DNA from: Planctomycetaceae bacterium
Lineage (GTDB): Bacteria; Planctomycetota; Planctomycetia; Pirellulales; PNKZ01
Reading direction: 5' to 3'
Assembly (NCBI GenBank): GCA_016793115.1
Contig: JAEUIN010000043.1
Location: forward strand, 49,361 to 113,360
DNA: 64,000 bases
Positions 29,601-36,680 of the stretch are shown piece by piece. Numbering within the stretch: position 1 is the stretch's first letter; each line of letters begins with the position of its first letter. The notes under the pieces were generated by a model. The model worked only from the letters and a program-made list of their open reading frames with translations, ran no database searches and was not told the DNA's origin. The translations under genes and the position numbers were made by a program.

Positions 29601-32600
29601 GATGCGCTTGATAGGAGGCCAACTCGGAGCGAATGTCTGCGGGCACGGCCATCTCGGCGACGGCGACTCCGAGCGAACGCCAGACGTTCTTCAGCGCTTG
29701 AAATGTCGGACCGTATTCGAGGCTCCGCGCCTTGAGCCGGCGGTAACATTCCGTTTGGTCGAGGTGCTCGTCGAGCGAAGCGGCGAGCTCCTTCAGCGGC
29801 TTCGGCGGTCGGAGCGGGCCGGGAGCATTGGCGGCGACGCGGCGCATCGTTCCGCCGGCGTGCAAGGTCCAACCGGAGCGGGGATCTGCGCCCGGCGGCA
29901 GTTGGAAAACCTGGAACGAGGCGCTCCCGGCGACTTCCGGCGAGACGACGACCTGCAACGCGTGCGACTTGGTTTCCGACAAGAAGAGAGCTTGCTGGAA
30001 GCTCATTTTCTCAACCGTGTGTGCGCCGGGGCCGAACAGCTCTTGCGCGGTTTCCAGACCGAGTTCCAAATAGCCGGCGCCCGGAAACACGAGCGAGCCC
30101 TGGATGACATGGTCTTTGAGATACGGATAGCGTTTGGTGTTCAGTTCGGCGAGGAACTGCGTCATCGCGACGGCCGACGGCACGCGATTGCCCAACAGCG
30201 GCTGCTTCGATTCCGCGCCCTTGGGAGCGAAGACGGCGACGGACGACGAGTCGGCCTGCGCTTCGCCTTCGCCCGCTTCCACTTCCATCCAGTAGCGCTT
30301 GCGCTCGAACGGATAAGTCGGCAGAAACACGCGCGAACGGCGGTAGTCGCGATCGAAGCCGCGCCAATCGATTTGCACGCCGCGCGTATGCAAGGCGGCC
30401 AACGCACCGAGAATCGTTTTCCAATCGTCTTGGCCGCGACGGAGCGAGGGGAGCCACAATCCCTTGTTGTCGGGAAGGCACTTGCGACCCATGCCGGTGA
30501 GAATCGGCGCAGGCCCGACTTCGATGAAGATTTCGCAGCCGGTCTCGGCCATCGCCTTCACGCCGGCCGCGAAGCGAACGCTGCCGCGGACATGATCGCG
30601 CCAGTAGCGGGCATTCGGCTTCTCGCCCGCGGCGAACGCCTTGCCGGTGACGTTGGAAATCAGCCCGATCTGCGGCACGTGGTAGACGATGCCTTGGGCG
30701 AACTTCTCGAAGCCGGCGAGCATCGGGTTGAGATGCGCCGAGTGGAAGGCGTGCGACACGGTGAGCTGCTGGCACATAACGCCGTCGGACTGGAACCGCG
30801 TCATGACTTCGTGCACGGCGTCTTCGTCGCCGGAAATCACGATCTGTTCGGGCGCGTTGACGGCGGCGATATCCAGACGTTCGCCGTAAGGTTCGATCGC
30901 TTCGCGTACGCGCTCTTCCGTCGTGATGATCGCCGCCATGGCGCCGCGCGACGGGAGCGCTTGGATGCGCTTGCCGCGTTCGGCGATCAGCTTCAAACCG
31001 TCTTCGAGCGACATGACGCCCGCGATGACCGCGGCCGGGAACTCGCCGACGCTGTGCCCCATCACGACGTCGGGTCGCAGACCCCACGATTCCCACAAGC
31101 GCGCCGTGGCGTATTCGATCGAGAACAGCGCGGGCTGCGTGTAAGCGGTTTGATCGATCGTCGACGGATCGACGGCGACGTCGTACAGCACCGAGGTCAA
31201 CGGCCGCGGCAGCAGCGGACGCAGGAGCTGGTCGCAGTCGTCGAGCGCTTGGCGAAAGACCGGTTGCGTTTCGTAGAGGGAGCGGCCCATGCCGGCATAT
31301 TGCGAACCTTGGCCGGTGAACAAATAGCCGATCTTCGGCCGCACGCCGCGCCGCGCGGTGCCGAGCGAAGCGCCCGCGAGCTTGCCCGTGTCGGCGAATT
31401 GCTTGAGCTGTTCGGCGAGCTTTGCGGTCGAATCGGCGACGACGGCCAGGCGTTCGCCGAGGTGCGAGCGGCCGAGCGTGAGCGTGTGGCAGACGTCGGC
31501 GATCGGCAGTTCCGGATGGCGACTTAAATGCTCCGATTGCATGCCGGCGAGCGTCTTCAACGCTTGCGCACTGTTGGCCGAGAGCACGGCGAGCTGTTGC
31601 GGACGCTCGAACGTCGGCTTGCCGTCGGCGGCGCGTTGCGGCCAGCCTTCGACGATCGCATGGGCGTTGGTGCCGCCGAACCCGAAACCGCTGATGCCGG
31701 CGATGCGCGGACGATCGCCGATCTCCCAGGGCGTGAGTTCGGTGGGAATCTTGAGATTGAGCCCGTTGGCTTGGATGTTCGGGTTGAGTTCTTTGAAGTT
31801 GCGCTGCGGCGGAATTTGGCCATGCTGCAGCATCAACACGACCTTGATCAAGCTGGCCGCGCCGGAGGCGGTTTCCAGGTGGCCGATGTTGCCTTTAACC
31901 GACGCCATGTGGCAGGGGGGCGCGTCGTCGGCGCGGTTGCCGAGCACGCCGTTCAAGGCCGAAACCTCGATCGGGTCGCCCAACGGGGTGCCGGTGCCGT
32001 GCGCTTCGACGTAGGTGACCTGGTCGGGTTTGACGCGCGCTTGCGCGAGCGCCTTACGCACGCACTCCATCTGCGACGGACCGTTGGGCGCGGTCATGCC
32101 CGAGGTCTTGCCGTCTTGGTTGCAGGCCGTGGCGCGGATGACGCCGAGGATGTTGTCGCCGTCGTTGATCGCGTCGCTGAGCCGCTTCAGCACCACGACG
32201 CCGCACCCTTCGCCGCGCACGTAGCCGTTGGCCGAAGCGTCGAAAGGCTTGCAGCGTCCGTCGGGGGACAGCATGCGGGCCTTCGAAAAGGCGACCGTGG
32301 TTTCCGGGGAGAGGATGACGTTGACGCCGCCCATGAGCGCCATATCGCAATCGCGGCTGCGCAGGCTTTGCACCGCGTAGTGCAGGGCGACGAGGGCCGA
32401 CGAGCAGGCCGTGTCGATCGACAGGCTGGGACCGTGGAAGTCGAAGATGTACGACAACCGATTGGCCGCGATGCTCAGGGCGTTGCCCGTCCCGCAGTAG
32501 GCGTCGATGTGCTGCAGGTAGTTGTCGAAGCTCCGATAGAGCTGCATGTAGTCGGTGCCGCCGATGCCGACGAACACGCCGGTCTTCGAACCGGCGGCCC

Positions 32601-35600
32601 GCTCGGGGGCGATGCCGGCGTGCTCAAGTGCTTCCCAGGAGCATTCGAGCAACAAACGCTGCTGCGGGTCCATGCGCGAGGCTTCGCGCGGGGTGATGCC
32701 GAAGGCGCGGGGATCGAATTGATCGATGTCGTCGAGAAAGCCGCCGCGGCGCGTGACGATCTTGCCCGGAGCGTCGACGTTCGGATCGTAGAATTGCTCG
32801 ACATCCCAGCGGTCGGCCGGGATTTCGCGCACGCCTTCGCGACCCTCGGCGATGAGGCTCCAGTATTCGTCGAGGTTCTTCGCCCCCGGAAATCGGCAAC
32901 CCATGCCGATCACCGCGATCGGCTCCGATTCGAGCGTGCGCTCGAATTCCACTTCTTCGACGGCGCCGTCGGAATCGGTCGCTAAATACTTGGCGAGCGC
33001 TTCGGTGGTCGGGTAGTCCCAAGCGAGCGTCGGCTGGAGCGAGCGGCCGAGGAATTCCTCGAGGTCGCCGATCAGGCTCACCATCTGCACGGAGTCGAGC
33101 CCGTAGCTCGTGAACGGCTGACGGACGTCGAAATCGGACGGCAGGATTTTCAGCTTCGCCGACAGTTCTTCGGCGAGCCAGCGTTCGATTTCTTCGGCCG
33201 AGCGTTTGATGGGGCGGACGCCCGGGCGCGCGAGCGAGTCGCGATTGGTGGAAACTTCGGTGTCGTCTTGCTCATGATCGAGATCGCCGAGGCTGACGAT
33301 CGCCGCGGCGTCGGGGTTGAGCACCTTTTGCAGCGAGAGTTGCAGCAGATCGACGTAGCCGTTTTGCACGCTTCGGAGCGTGGCGTCGAAATAGCGTTGG
33401 TACTTTTCGAAGACGTCGTGGCCGTACTTGCGCGTGATCAGGTCTTTGTTGTTGCGCAGGTTGGCGAGCCAGGCGGTGAGCGTTTTCTGGTAGTCGGCGC
33501 CGGCGGAGCGCCATTCGGCGACGTCGTAGAGCCCCTTGGCGGCGTCGAGCACGTCGTCTTGAAACGGCAGCGACGAGCCCGGGAACATCTTGGCGATGAA
33601 CGCCATGTCGGCCTGGGTTTGGATCGTGTCGGCCCGCTTCACCGCGACCACGGTTTGGATGCCGAGAAACGCGGAATCGGTGCTGATCTCGTAGCACTTC
33701 TGGATGAAGCGGCGATAGACCTCTTTGTGCTTCCCTTGGGCCCGCATGGCCAGCGGCACGAAATGTTCGAGGGCGTCGATGCAGACGACGGCGTCGACCT
33801 TTTGTTCGGGCAGATACTCGCGCCAACTCGCGAGCCGCACCTTTTCTTTGGCCCCGGCGCGCTTGGTCACGAAATCGTATTGCGCGCGGCTCGTGGTGAG
33901 GCCGGTGATTTCGGCGATGTTGAGGTTCCAGCCGGCGAAGTGGAGCATGCCGCCCCAGCCGCAGCCGATGTCGACGACCTTGTCGCCCCGCTCGATGCGG
34001 GCCAATTGGGCCAAGCGGCGGAGCTTGTTTTCCTGGGCCTGCTGCAGGTTTTCCGCGCGGTCCCAACTGGCGGCGCTGTCGGCGAGATACTCGCCGTCGA
34101 GCACGAGGCGGAAGAAGCCTTCATCGAGCTCGGCTTCCACGTCGGCCCGGGCGGCGGAGCGTTGCCCGCCGACGAAGCGCGCGCCGGCCTGGTCCGGCTT
34201 GGCGGCTTCGGCTTTCGGCGCGGAGCCGTTGGTGCCGGCGTGTTCGCCGTTGACCGCGGCTGCGGCCGGTGCGGCGGCGGGCGGCGGCGTAAACTCGTCG
34301 GCCTCGTCTTCCTTGGCGTTGATCGTCGCCCCGTAGCGGTAGGCCGCCATGACGCCGGTCAGCTTGCCTTCCATGTAGAGCGCTTTGGCGGCGCGGCGCT
34401 GGATCTTGCCGCTCGACGTTTTCGGGATCTGACCCGGCTTGAGCAGCACGATCGAGTCGAGCTGCAGTTCGTGATCTTCCGCCACGGCGTTGCGCATGGC
34501 CTGAAAGATCTCGTCGGCGTTCTCGCAGTGCCGAACGTTGAGTTCGTGCACGATAACGAGCTTCTCCGTCTCGTTTTGTTCCAGCGAAAAAGCCGCTCCG
34601 GCCCCCAGCGCGAGCACGGCGCTCGCCTTCTGCACCGAGTGCTCGATGTCTTGCGGGTAGTGATTGCTGCCGCGAATGATGATCAGGTCTTTGATACGGC
34701 CGGTGACGAACAACTCGCCGTCGAAGAAAAAGCCGAGATCGCCCGTGCGCAGGAAGGGACCTTCGCCGGTCGCGAGATACGCACCGAACGTTTCCCGCGT
34801 TTGTTCCGCCATTTTCCAATAGCCGGCGGCGACGCTCGGGCCTTGCACCCAAACTTCGCCGATGGCGTCGGGCGCGGCGATCTGGTGGGTGTCGGGGTCG
34901 ACGATGTGAACCGTTTGTCCGCCGGCGACGCCGCCGCAGCCGACCAGCGGTCGCGCATCCGGGTCGTCGTTGGCGACCGGCACCACGCGGTTGCGCTCGA
35001 GCGCTTCGGCCTGGAAGCTGACGTGAACCGGCGGGCGACCCGGCCGGCCGCCGGTGACCATGAGCGTGCTTTCGGCCAAGCCGTAGCAGGGATAGAAAGC
35101 CGAGCGGCGGAAGCCGCAGCCGCCGAACGCGTCGGTGAAGCGTTCCAGCGTCTCGTGCCGCACCGGCTCCGCGCCGCAGAAAGCGACTTCCCAGCAACTC
35201 AGGTCGAGCGTCGCCCGCTGCTCGGGGCTGATCCGCTCGACGCAAAGATCGTAGGCGAAATTGGGGCCGCCGCTCACGGTGGCGCGATACTTCGAAATGG
35301 CCTGCAACCAGCGCATCGGGCGTTGGATGAAGGCGACGGGGGTCATGACGATGGCCGTCGAATCGGCGTAGATCGGCTGGATGATGCCGCCGATCAGTCC
35401 CATATCGTGATAGGGGGGCAGCCAGATGACGCCGCTGGAATGCGGCCCGTTGCCGAAAAATTGCTTGATCGCTTCCGAGTTATGTAGCAGGTTGCGATGG
35501 GTGACCATCACGCCTTTGGGCGCCTGCGTCGAACCGGACGTATATTGCAGAAAGGCGAGGCTATCGCCGGTCAGGCTCGGCTTGGCCCAGGAGTTTTCGA

Positions 35601-36072
35601 TGCCGGGCTCGAGATTATCGGTCGCCATCCATTGCAGCGACAGCAGTTCGGGAGTGCCGGCCAAACGCTTGGTGACGTCGGAGAGGATGCGCCGGGTCGT
35701 GAGAACCAGCGACGGCTTGGCATCGGCGACAATCGACAGCAATCGCGACGTCAGGCGATTCATGCGCGGCAAATAGGCCGGCACGGCGATCACTCCGGCA
35801 TACAAGCAGCCGAAGAACGCGGTGATGTACTCGAGGCCGGGGGGATAGATCAGGATCGCGCGATCGCCGGCGTTTTGCGTGCGCTGCAGCCAAGCGGCGA
35901 TGGCGCGCGCTTGCCGATCGAGTTCGGCATAGGAAAGATTGATCTCTTCAGATTCGCCGTCGGCCAAGAACCGAAATGGGGTATGACTCGCCCGCTGAGC
36001 ACGCCGGCGCTCGAGCAATTCGACGAACGTTTCCACATCTGCAGGTGCCGATTCCAATGGCGAATTTGCCAT
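20611..36072 (-). CDS. Hybrid type I PKS-NRPS megasynthase, 5,153 residues
   Basis: Domain order with approximate residues: fatty acyl-AMP ligase 1-575 (TSGST at 178); CMAS-like methyltransferase 650-917 (SAM motif DIGCGWGG at 701); ACP (Ser994); KS 1047-1475 (Cys1223); AT 1582-1925 (Ser1674; HAFH near 1771 indicates malonyl); DH 1940-2244 (His1988; second motif HPALLDACF); structural region to 2500; ER 2510-2827; KR 2845-3040 (LDD motif, B-type); ACP (Ser3159); C 3300-3740 (HHIVSDM at 3431, Met instead of the usual Gly); A 3770-4260 (YTSGS at 3922; specificity residues D-I-L-Q-L-G-V-V-W, glycine-like); PCP (Ser4308); thioester reductase 4385-4740 (Tyr4547, Lys4551); and a cyanobacterial acyl-ACP-reductase-like domain 4750-5153 (Cys5088). 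Expected role: activate a fatty acid, extend it once with full reduction, couple glycine and release it reductively. ATG 36072 has a good SD (36080-36085); a GTG at 36153 is less likely. Confidence 0.95.
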   Translation of the reverse strand: MANSPLESAPADVETFVELLERRRAQRASHTPFRFLADGESEEINLSYAELDRQARAIAAWLQRTQNAGDRAILIYPPGLEYITAFFGCLYAGVIAVPAYLPRMNRLTSRLLSIVADAKPSLVLTTRRILSDVTKRLAGTPELLSLQWMATDNLEPGIENSWAKPSLTGDSLAFLQYTSGSTQAPKGVMVTHRNLLHNSEAIKQFFGNGPHSSGVIWLPPYHDMGLIGGIIQPIYADSTAIVMTPVAFIQRPMRWLQAISKYRATVSGGPNFAYDLCVERISPEQRATLDLSCWEVAFCGAEPVRHETLERFTDAFGGCGFRRSAFYPCYGLAESTLMVTGGRPGRPPVHVSFQAEALERNRVVPVANDDPDARPLVGCGGVAGGQTVHIVDPDTHQIAAPDAIGEVWVQGPSVAAGYWKMAEQTRETFGAYLATGEGPFLRTGDLGFFFDGELFVTGRIKDLIIIRGSNHYPQDIEHSVQKASAVLALGAGAAFSLEQNETEKLVIVHELNVRHCENADEIFQAMRNAVAEDHELQLDSIVLLKPGQIPKTSSGKIQRRAAKALYMEGKLTGVMAAYRYGATINAKEDEADEFTPPPAAAPAAAAVNGEHAGTNGSAPKAEAAKPDQAGARFVGGQRSAARADVEAELDEGFFRLVLDGEYLADSAASWDRAENLQQAQENKLRRLAQLARIERGDKVVDIGCGWGGMLHFAGWNLNIAEITGLTTSRAQYDFVTKRAGAKEKVRLASWREYLPEQKVDAVVCIDALEHFVPLAMRAQGKHKEVYRRFIQKCYEISTDSAFLGIQTVVAVKRADTIQTQADMAFIAKMFPGSSLPFQDDVLDAAKGLYDVAEWRSAGADYQKTLTAWLANLRNNKDLITRKYGHDVFEKYQRYFDATLRSVQNGYVDLLQLSLQKVLNPDAAAIVSLGDLDHEQDDTEVSTNRDSLARPGVRPIKRSAEEIERWLAEELSAKLKILPSDFDVRQPFTSYGLDSVQMVSLIGDLEEFLGRSLQPTLAWDYPTTEALAKYLATDSDGAVEEVEFERTLESEPIAVIGMGCRFPGAKNLDEYWSLIAEGREGVREIPADRWDVEQFYDPNVDAPGKIVTRRGGFLDDIDQFDPRAFGITPREASRMDPQQRLLLECSWEALEHAGIAPERAAGSKTGVFVGIGGTDYMQLYRSFDNYLQHIDAYCGTGNALSIAANRLSYIFDFHGPSLSIDTACSSALVALHYAVQSLRSRDCDMALMGGVNVILSPETTVAFSKARMLSPDGRCKPFDASANGYVRGEGCGVVVLKRLSDAINDGDNILGVIRATACNQDGKTSGMTAPNGPSQMECVRKALAQARVKPDQVTYVEAHGTGTPLGDPIEVSALNGVLGNRADDAPPCHMASVKGNIGHLETASGAASLIKVVLMLQHGQIPPQRNFKELNPNIQANGLNLKIPTELTPWEIGDRPRIAGISGFGFGGTNAHAIVEGWPQRAADGKPTFERPQQLAVLSANSAQALKTLAGMQSEHLSRHPELPIADVCHTLTLGRSHLGERLAVVADSTAKLAEQLKQFADTGKLAGASLGTARRGVRPKIGYLFTGQGSQYAGMGRSLYETQPVFRQALDDCDQLLRPLLPRPLTSVLYDVAVDPSTIDQTAYTQPALFSIEYATARLWESWGLRPDVVMGHSVGEFPAAVIAGVMSLEDGLKLIAERGKRIQALPSRGAMAAIITTEERVREAIEPYGERLDIAAVNAPEQIVISGDEDAVHEVMTRFQSDGVMCQQLTVSHAFHSAHLNPMLAGFEKFAQGIVYHVPQIGLISNVTGKAFAAGEKPNARYWRDHVRGSVRFAAGVKAMAETGCEIFIEVGPAPILTGMGRKCLPDNKGLWLPSLRRGQDDWKTILGALAALHTRGVQIDWRGFDRDYRRSRVFLPTYPFERKRYWMEVEAGEGEAQADSSSVAVFAPKGAESKQPLLGNRVPSAVAMTQFLAELNTKRYPYLKDHVIQGSLVFPGAGYLELGLETAQELFGPGAHTVEKMSFQQALFLSETKSHALQVVVSPEVAGSASFQVFQLPPGADPRSGWTLHAGGTMRRVAANAPGPLRPPKPLKELAASLDEHLDQTECYRRLKARSLEYGPTFQALKNVWRSLGVAVAEMAVPADIRSELASYQAHPALLDACFHVVGATVPDDWAPAGSGESYLPMGADSIRVFGPIEGALHAYARMTEGRDDPRHENVAGDVVLVNEQGDVILEVVGLRLRKVGRRAEEAGGSAAWLYETAWRAAELPLSQADALKNIQTRGGDWLILSDTRGLGRRLAERLTLLGQKPIVVTPDMAPAGDSQALARVLAAKFPGERPQCRGIVYLWPLDAAESDTLTADGLKQAEALCGESLMYLVQAAGRLRWAEQPKLHIATRGGQAVGDPAAQPAVNVGQSIAWGLGRVVGVEAPEFGATLVDLDAAQTGERGDDANVVQLLAEIGAKQAEQQVAYRGGNRYVPRLVHAKPELLSSGDAKKGSKLSVPRGEPFRLEFSSTGNLDRLQLRTFTRTPPGQDEVEIEVGATGLNFSDVLKVMGLYPGLSGGVVPMGIECGGKVSAVGPGVTQFKVGDPVIAIAPFCFASHALTNVRAVVPKPVHLTDEEAATVPIAFLTAYYGLVELARIQPGERVLIHAGAGGVGLAAVQICQRYGAEIFATAGSDSKRDFLRSLGVKHVFDSRTLAFGEQIMAATNGEGIDVVLNSLPGEAIPTSFGVLRAYGRFLEIGKTDIYMNRSLGMYPFHNNLSFFAIDLDRMLRQKPQVVQRMFLELIEDFKAKRYTPLPKTTFAMDEVVGAYRYMQGRRNTGKVIVSVAKTSGDGDQPTANAKPLVRADGAYLITGGLGALGLELAQWFARQGAKHLWLMGRSEPKGAAVDVLAQLRGQGVNVRLLKADVAEEPQLRRALDEALAGGVPLRGVFHAAGLLDDAALLQLNREKLYRVMAPKVAGGWNLHRATQTQPLDHFVLFSSIAAILGSPGQGNYAAGNAFLDGLAQYRASRKLPVLSINWGPWAESGMAARNADESRLAAMGMGLLPPQPAMRTLEALMGSTAVNVGVMDVDWEKMGATYVGTVPSYLLELVGARKTESKADNKLRNEIAAAAAEGRQPILVRYFRDQLARVMELDAEKIDVEQPLSALGIDSLMVIELKNVIESSLDITLPMSRFLEGPSLTQLAGYALESMGDLSAIAATTSAPAATTSAPAATTDASPAEATLSAETGVAQPLPAMASHDRPVGLPEPHDAVNVDEPALKSLAVAAPAAASVAATTPAAAGELNPTGGEVVREFPLSHGQQAMWFVYQLDPNSTAYNVADSVRMRGRLDLDVMRRALQKLYDRHPQLRVTFHTVDGRPVQRIHEGGEVDFEVLDAQGWAEQQWRDRLYEEVHRKFDLERGPVFRVLLFRLSDTEHVLTFVLHHIVSDMWSLLICVAEFTALYKSELEGGPSSLTPLKTDYADFVQWQLEQTTGKTGDRLWNYWKNELAGNLPSLDLPTDRPRPPMQTFRGDLEYVTVGPETTAKLRELSKQQRSTMFMTLMAAYHVWLYRHSRQEDLLVGTATAGRSRREFMNLVGDFVNPVVIRGDVSGNPTFNAFLAQIRRKILGAFDNQDFPLPLLVEKLAPARDPSRNPIYQTMFILQRAQAGGDRGLQSFMTGQGEGAMSFSGIEVEALEIDQHDAQFDVLLTAVEAGDTINCQFQYNTDLFDRDTVRRMAERFVTLLDSIVAGPDRPVSRLQVMSDAEVERVTVEWNATAADYPREATVDQLFAEQAARTPDAVAVETDSEKMTYAELDRAANQIAQRLVKLGVGPESLVAVSTERTPRMLAALLGIWKAGGAYVPLDPNFPAQRLAYMLESSQAGVLITQQSVRGILPEFHGRTLLLDDDWAAIEQEKPAAPPRTADAENLAYVLYTSGSTGLPKGVEIPQRAVVNFLASMAKKPGVKGCDVVLAITTLSFDISVLELYLPLTVGAKIVLASRSQAGDGTWLAQNIAAHGVTVVQATPATYRLLLAAGWKGGQNLKLLCGGEPLPRDLAQTLLAAGRELWNVYGPTETTVWSTAEQITSLDGPISIGRPIDNTQIYILDDLNNPVPPGTPGELWIGGDGVARGYRGREDLTEERFVRDEFRNEIGAKIYRTGDVAKHLPDGRLEHLGRVDHQVKIRGFRIELGEIEAALAGHASVKVGVVHTFDRGGDVQLVGYVVPHGTEPTVGELQAELRKKLPEYMIPSAFVFLPELPRTPNGKIDRKALPAPEASSRSTAYVAPRTDLERELVEVWRQVLHVEQIGVDDNFFELGGHSLLAAQMAWKLRNKYDVEVPLRSLFENPTIAGIAELIRPSAEGAASAKIDFEQEAKLDADIAPPAGAQVDWTRLNRIFLTGATGFLGSAMLEEMLRRSGTTVYCLVRADDAEQAFRKLEKSFADYGRSTVNLRERVVPVLGDLKSPRFGLAPEAFQELAAQVDVVVHNGASVNLVFPYEMLRDVNVGGTREAIRLACAVRPKPLHFVSTFSVLHSREHLHTPEVFEHDPLPAAASLMGGYHRSKWVGERLVREAERRGLPVAIYRPGRISGHSDTGNANTADVLNAMIAGCLKIGAAPQFDDPIDMTPIDYVSRAIAALVFKPEAIGKNFHLVNPRPTSIAALSNFTQSKGIALPLIPFDEWYQRLIDATDAHPVPELQALKEMFIAAGGGKPTTDDLRFAVLQPRYDAKNVETLLAGHDIQCAPADERLLDTYLNFLTSVDRVPVDRASFEHVVVETRPPLALFAAGKTAPVEAAALAYLTSNLLRHTGLPPETAIELGCQGMPTVAQISDTSLGRIAAILLPRFDFQLYDDQPKLVEETLDALRIAKHLGAKTVSLTGLLPSATDYGRKLEAAAAGLDLPKMTTGHATTTATVVLTIRRTLGLAGRDLTRETVGFLGLGSIGVSTLRLMLAALPHPAELLLCDIYSQRSRLEALVAEIRTTLNYRGNVRILESRKEAPAELYQAGTIVGATNVTDLLDVDRLRPGTILIDDSAPHCFRTEDAFARLERAGDILFTEGGVLMAPAKIPQVAYVSPMVKQMMDADPVKLLGQAHPAHITGCILSSVLTLKNPDLTATIGLAPLEESLRHFRKLTEIGYDAGVLHCDGQLIDEAVIGRFREKFGKST
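26408..26449. repeat. 21-bp tandem repeat in a PKS-NRPS linker
   Basis: Two exact copies of a 21-base unit (plus a degenerate third) encode the Ala/Thr/Ser/Pro-rich linker SAPAATTSAPAATT between the second ACP and the condensation domain. Length variation here would leave both flanking domains intact. Confidence 0.85.
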
Positions 36073-36680
36073 CTGGTAGCCTTCCAATCGATTCGAATAT
36101 GCGGTCGTGCCTTCGTTCTTTCCTACGTGCGCAGTCCGGCTAACCGGTCGCACGACGGCGAACTTGAAAGCGAGGGGCGTAGCGTCATGTTACTCACGGG
36201 TGCGCGGTACGACGGAAACCGATGACCGCGATTCCCTAATCGGCACTCTTTGCGCGGTCCTTTGGGTCTCCCAAAGTTGGTCGACTCAATCGGGTTGCAC
36301 CGAAAAACGGAGCGCAGGGCCCGCGTCGTGCGAGCGGCCGACGGCGAATGATCAACGGCGTCCCAAAGTTCTGCCGGGTAATGCCTTGCGACATCTGGGC
36401 TCGCGAGCCGACGGTCGGCTCGGGCGAACGCTAGGAGTAATCGTTAACCTCAATCCAAAATTCGCATCCCCGTTACACTAACAGAGCGCCCCTAAGCGTC
36501 AACCCAGACACAACCCATTTAACCCATTCGGTTTAGCTTCGCAGCGGCCTCGATCGACGTGGGTCGACTATCTCCGAAACCCGCCAATTGATTGACGGTG
36601 GCGGCAAGATCAAGCAAATTATTGACTTACGCAAATCCGCGTCGTCTGATTCCCGCCTTTCCTCGCCTCCCGGGTGTGCA
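36073..36680. other. Divergent intergenic gap upstream of the PKS-NRPS
   Basis: About 600 bases without a convincing gene lie between the PKS-NRPS (minus) and the PQQ-repeat gene (plus). Promoters in both directions must lie here but no clear -35/-10 pair could be named. One 7-bp hairpin (ctttggg 36260-36266, cccaaag 36270-36276) is a possible operator or leader structure about 190 bases upstream of the PKS start. Confidence 0.6.
36080..36085 (-). promoter_or_regulatory. Shine-Dalgarno site deciding the PKS-NRPS start
   Basis: On the minus strand GGAAGG ends seven bases before the ATG at 36072. The only other in-frame start, a GTG at 36153, has no comparable site, so the ATG is preferred. 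Confidence 0.7.

Noticed and set aside
20821..35487. Very long plus-strand open frames (about 740-960 codons) antisense to the PKS-NRPS
   Set aside because: They are the complement of a high-GC coding frame, are rich in Arg/Gly/Val/Asp, match no family and shadow intact PKS/NRPS motifs.
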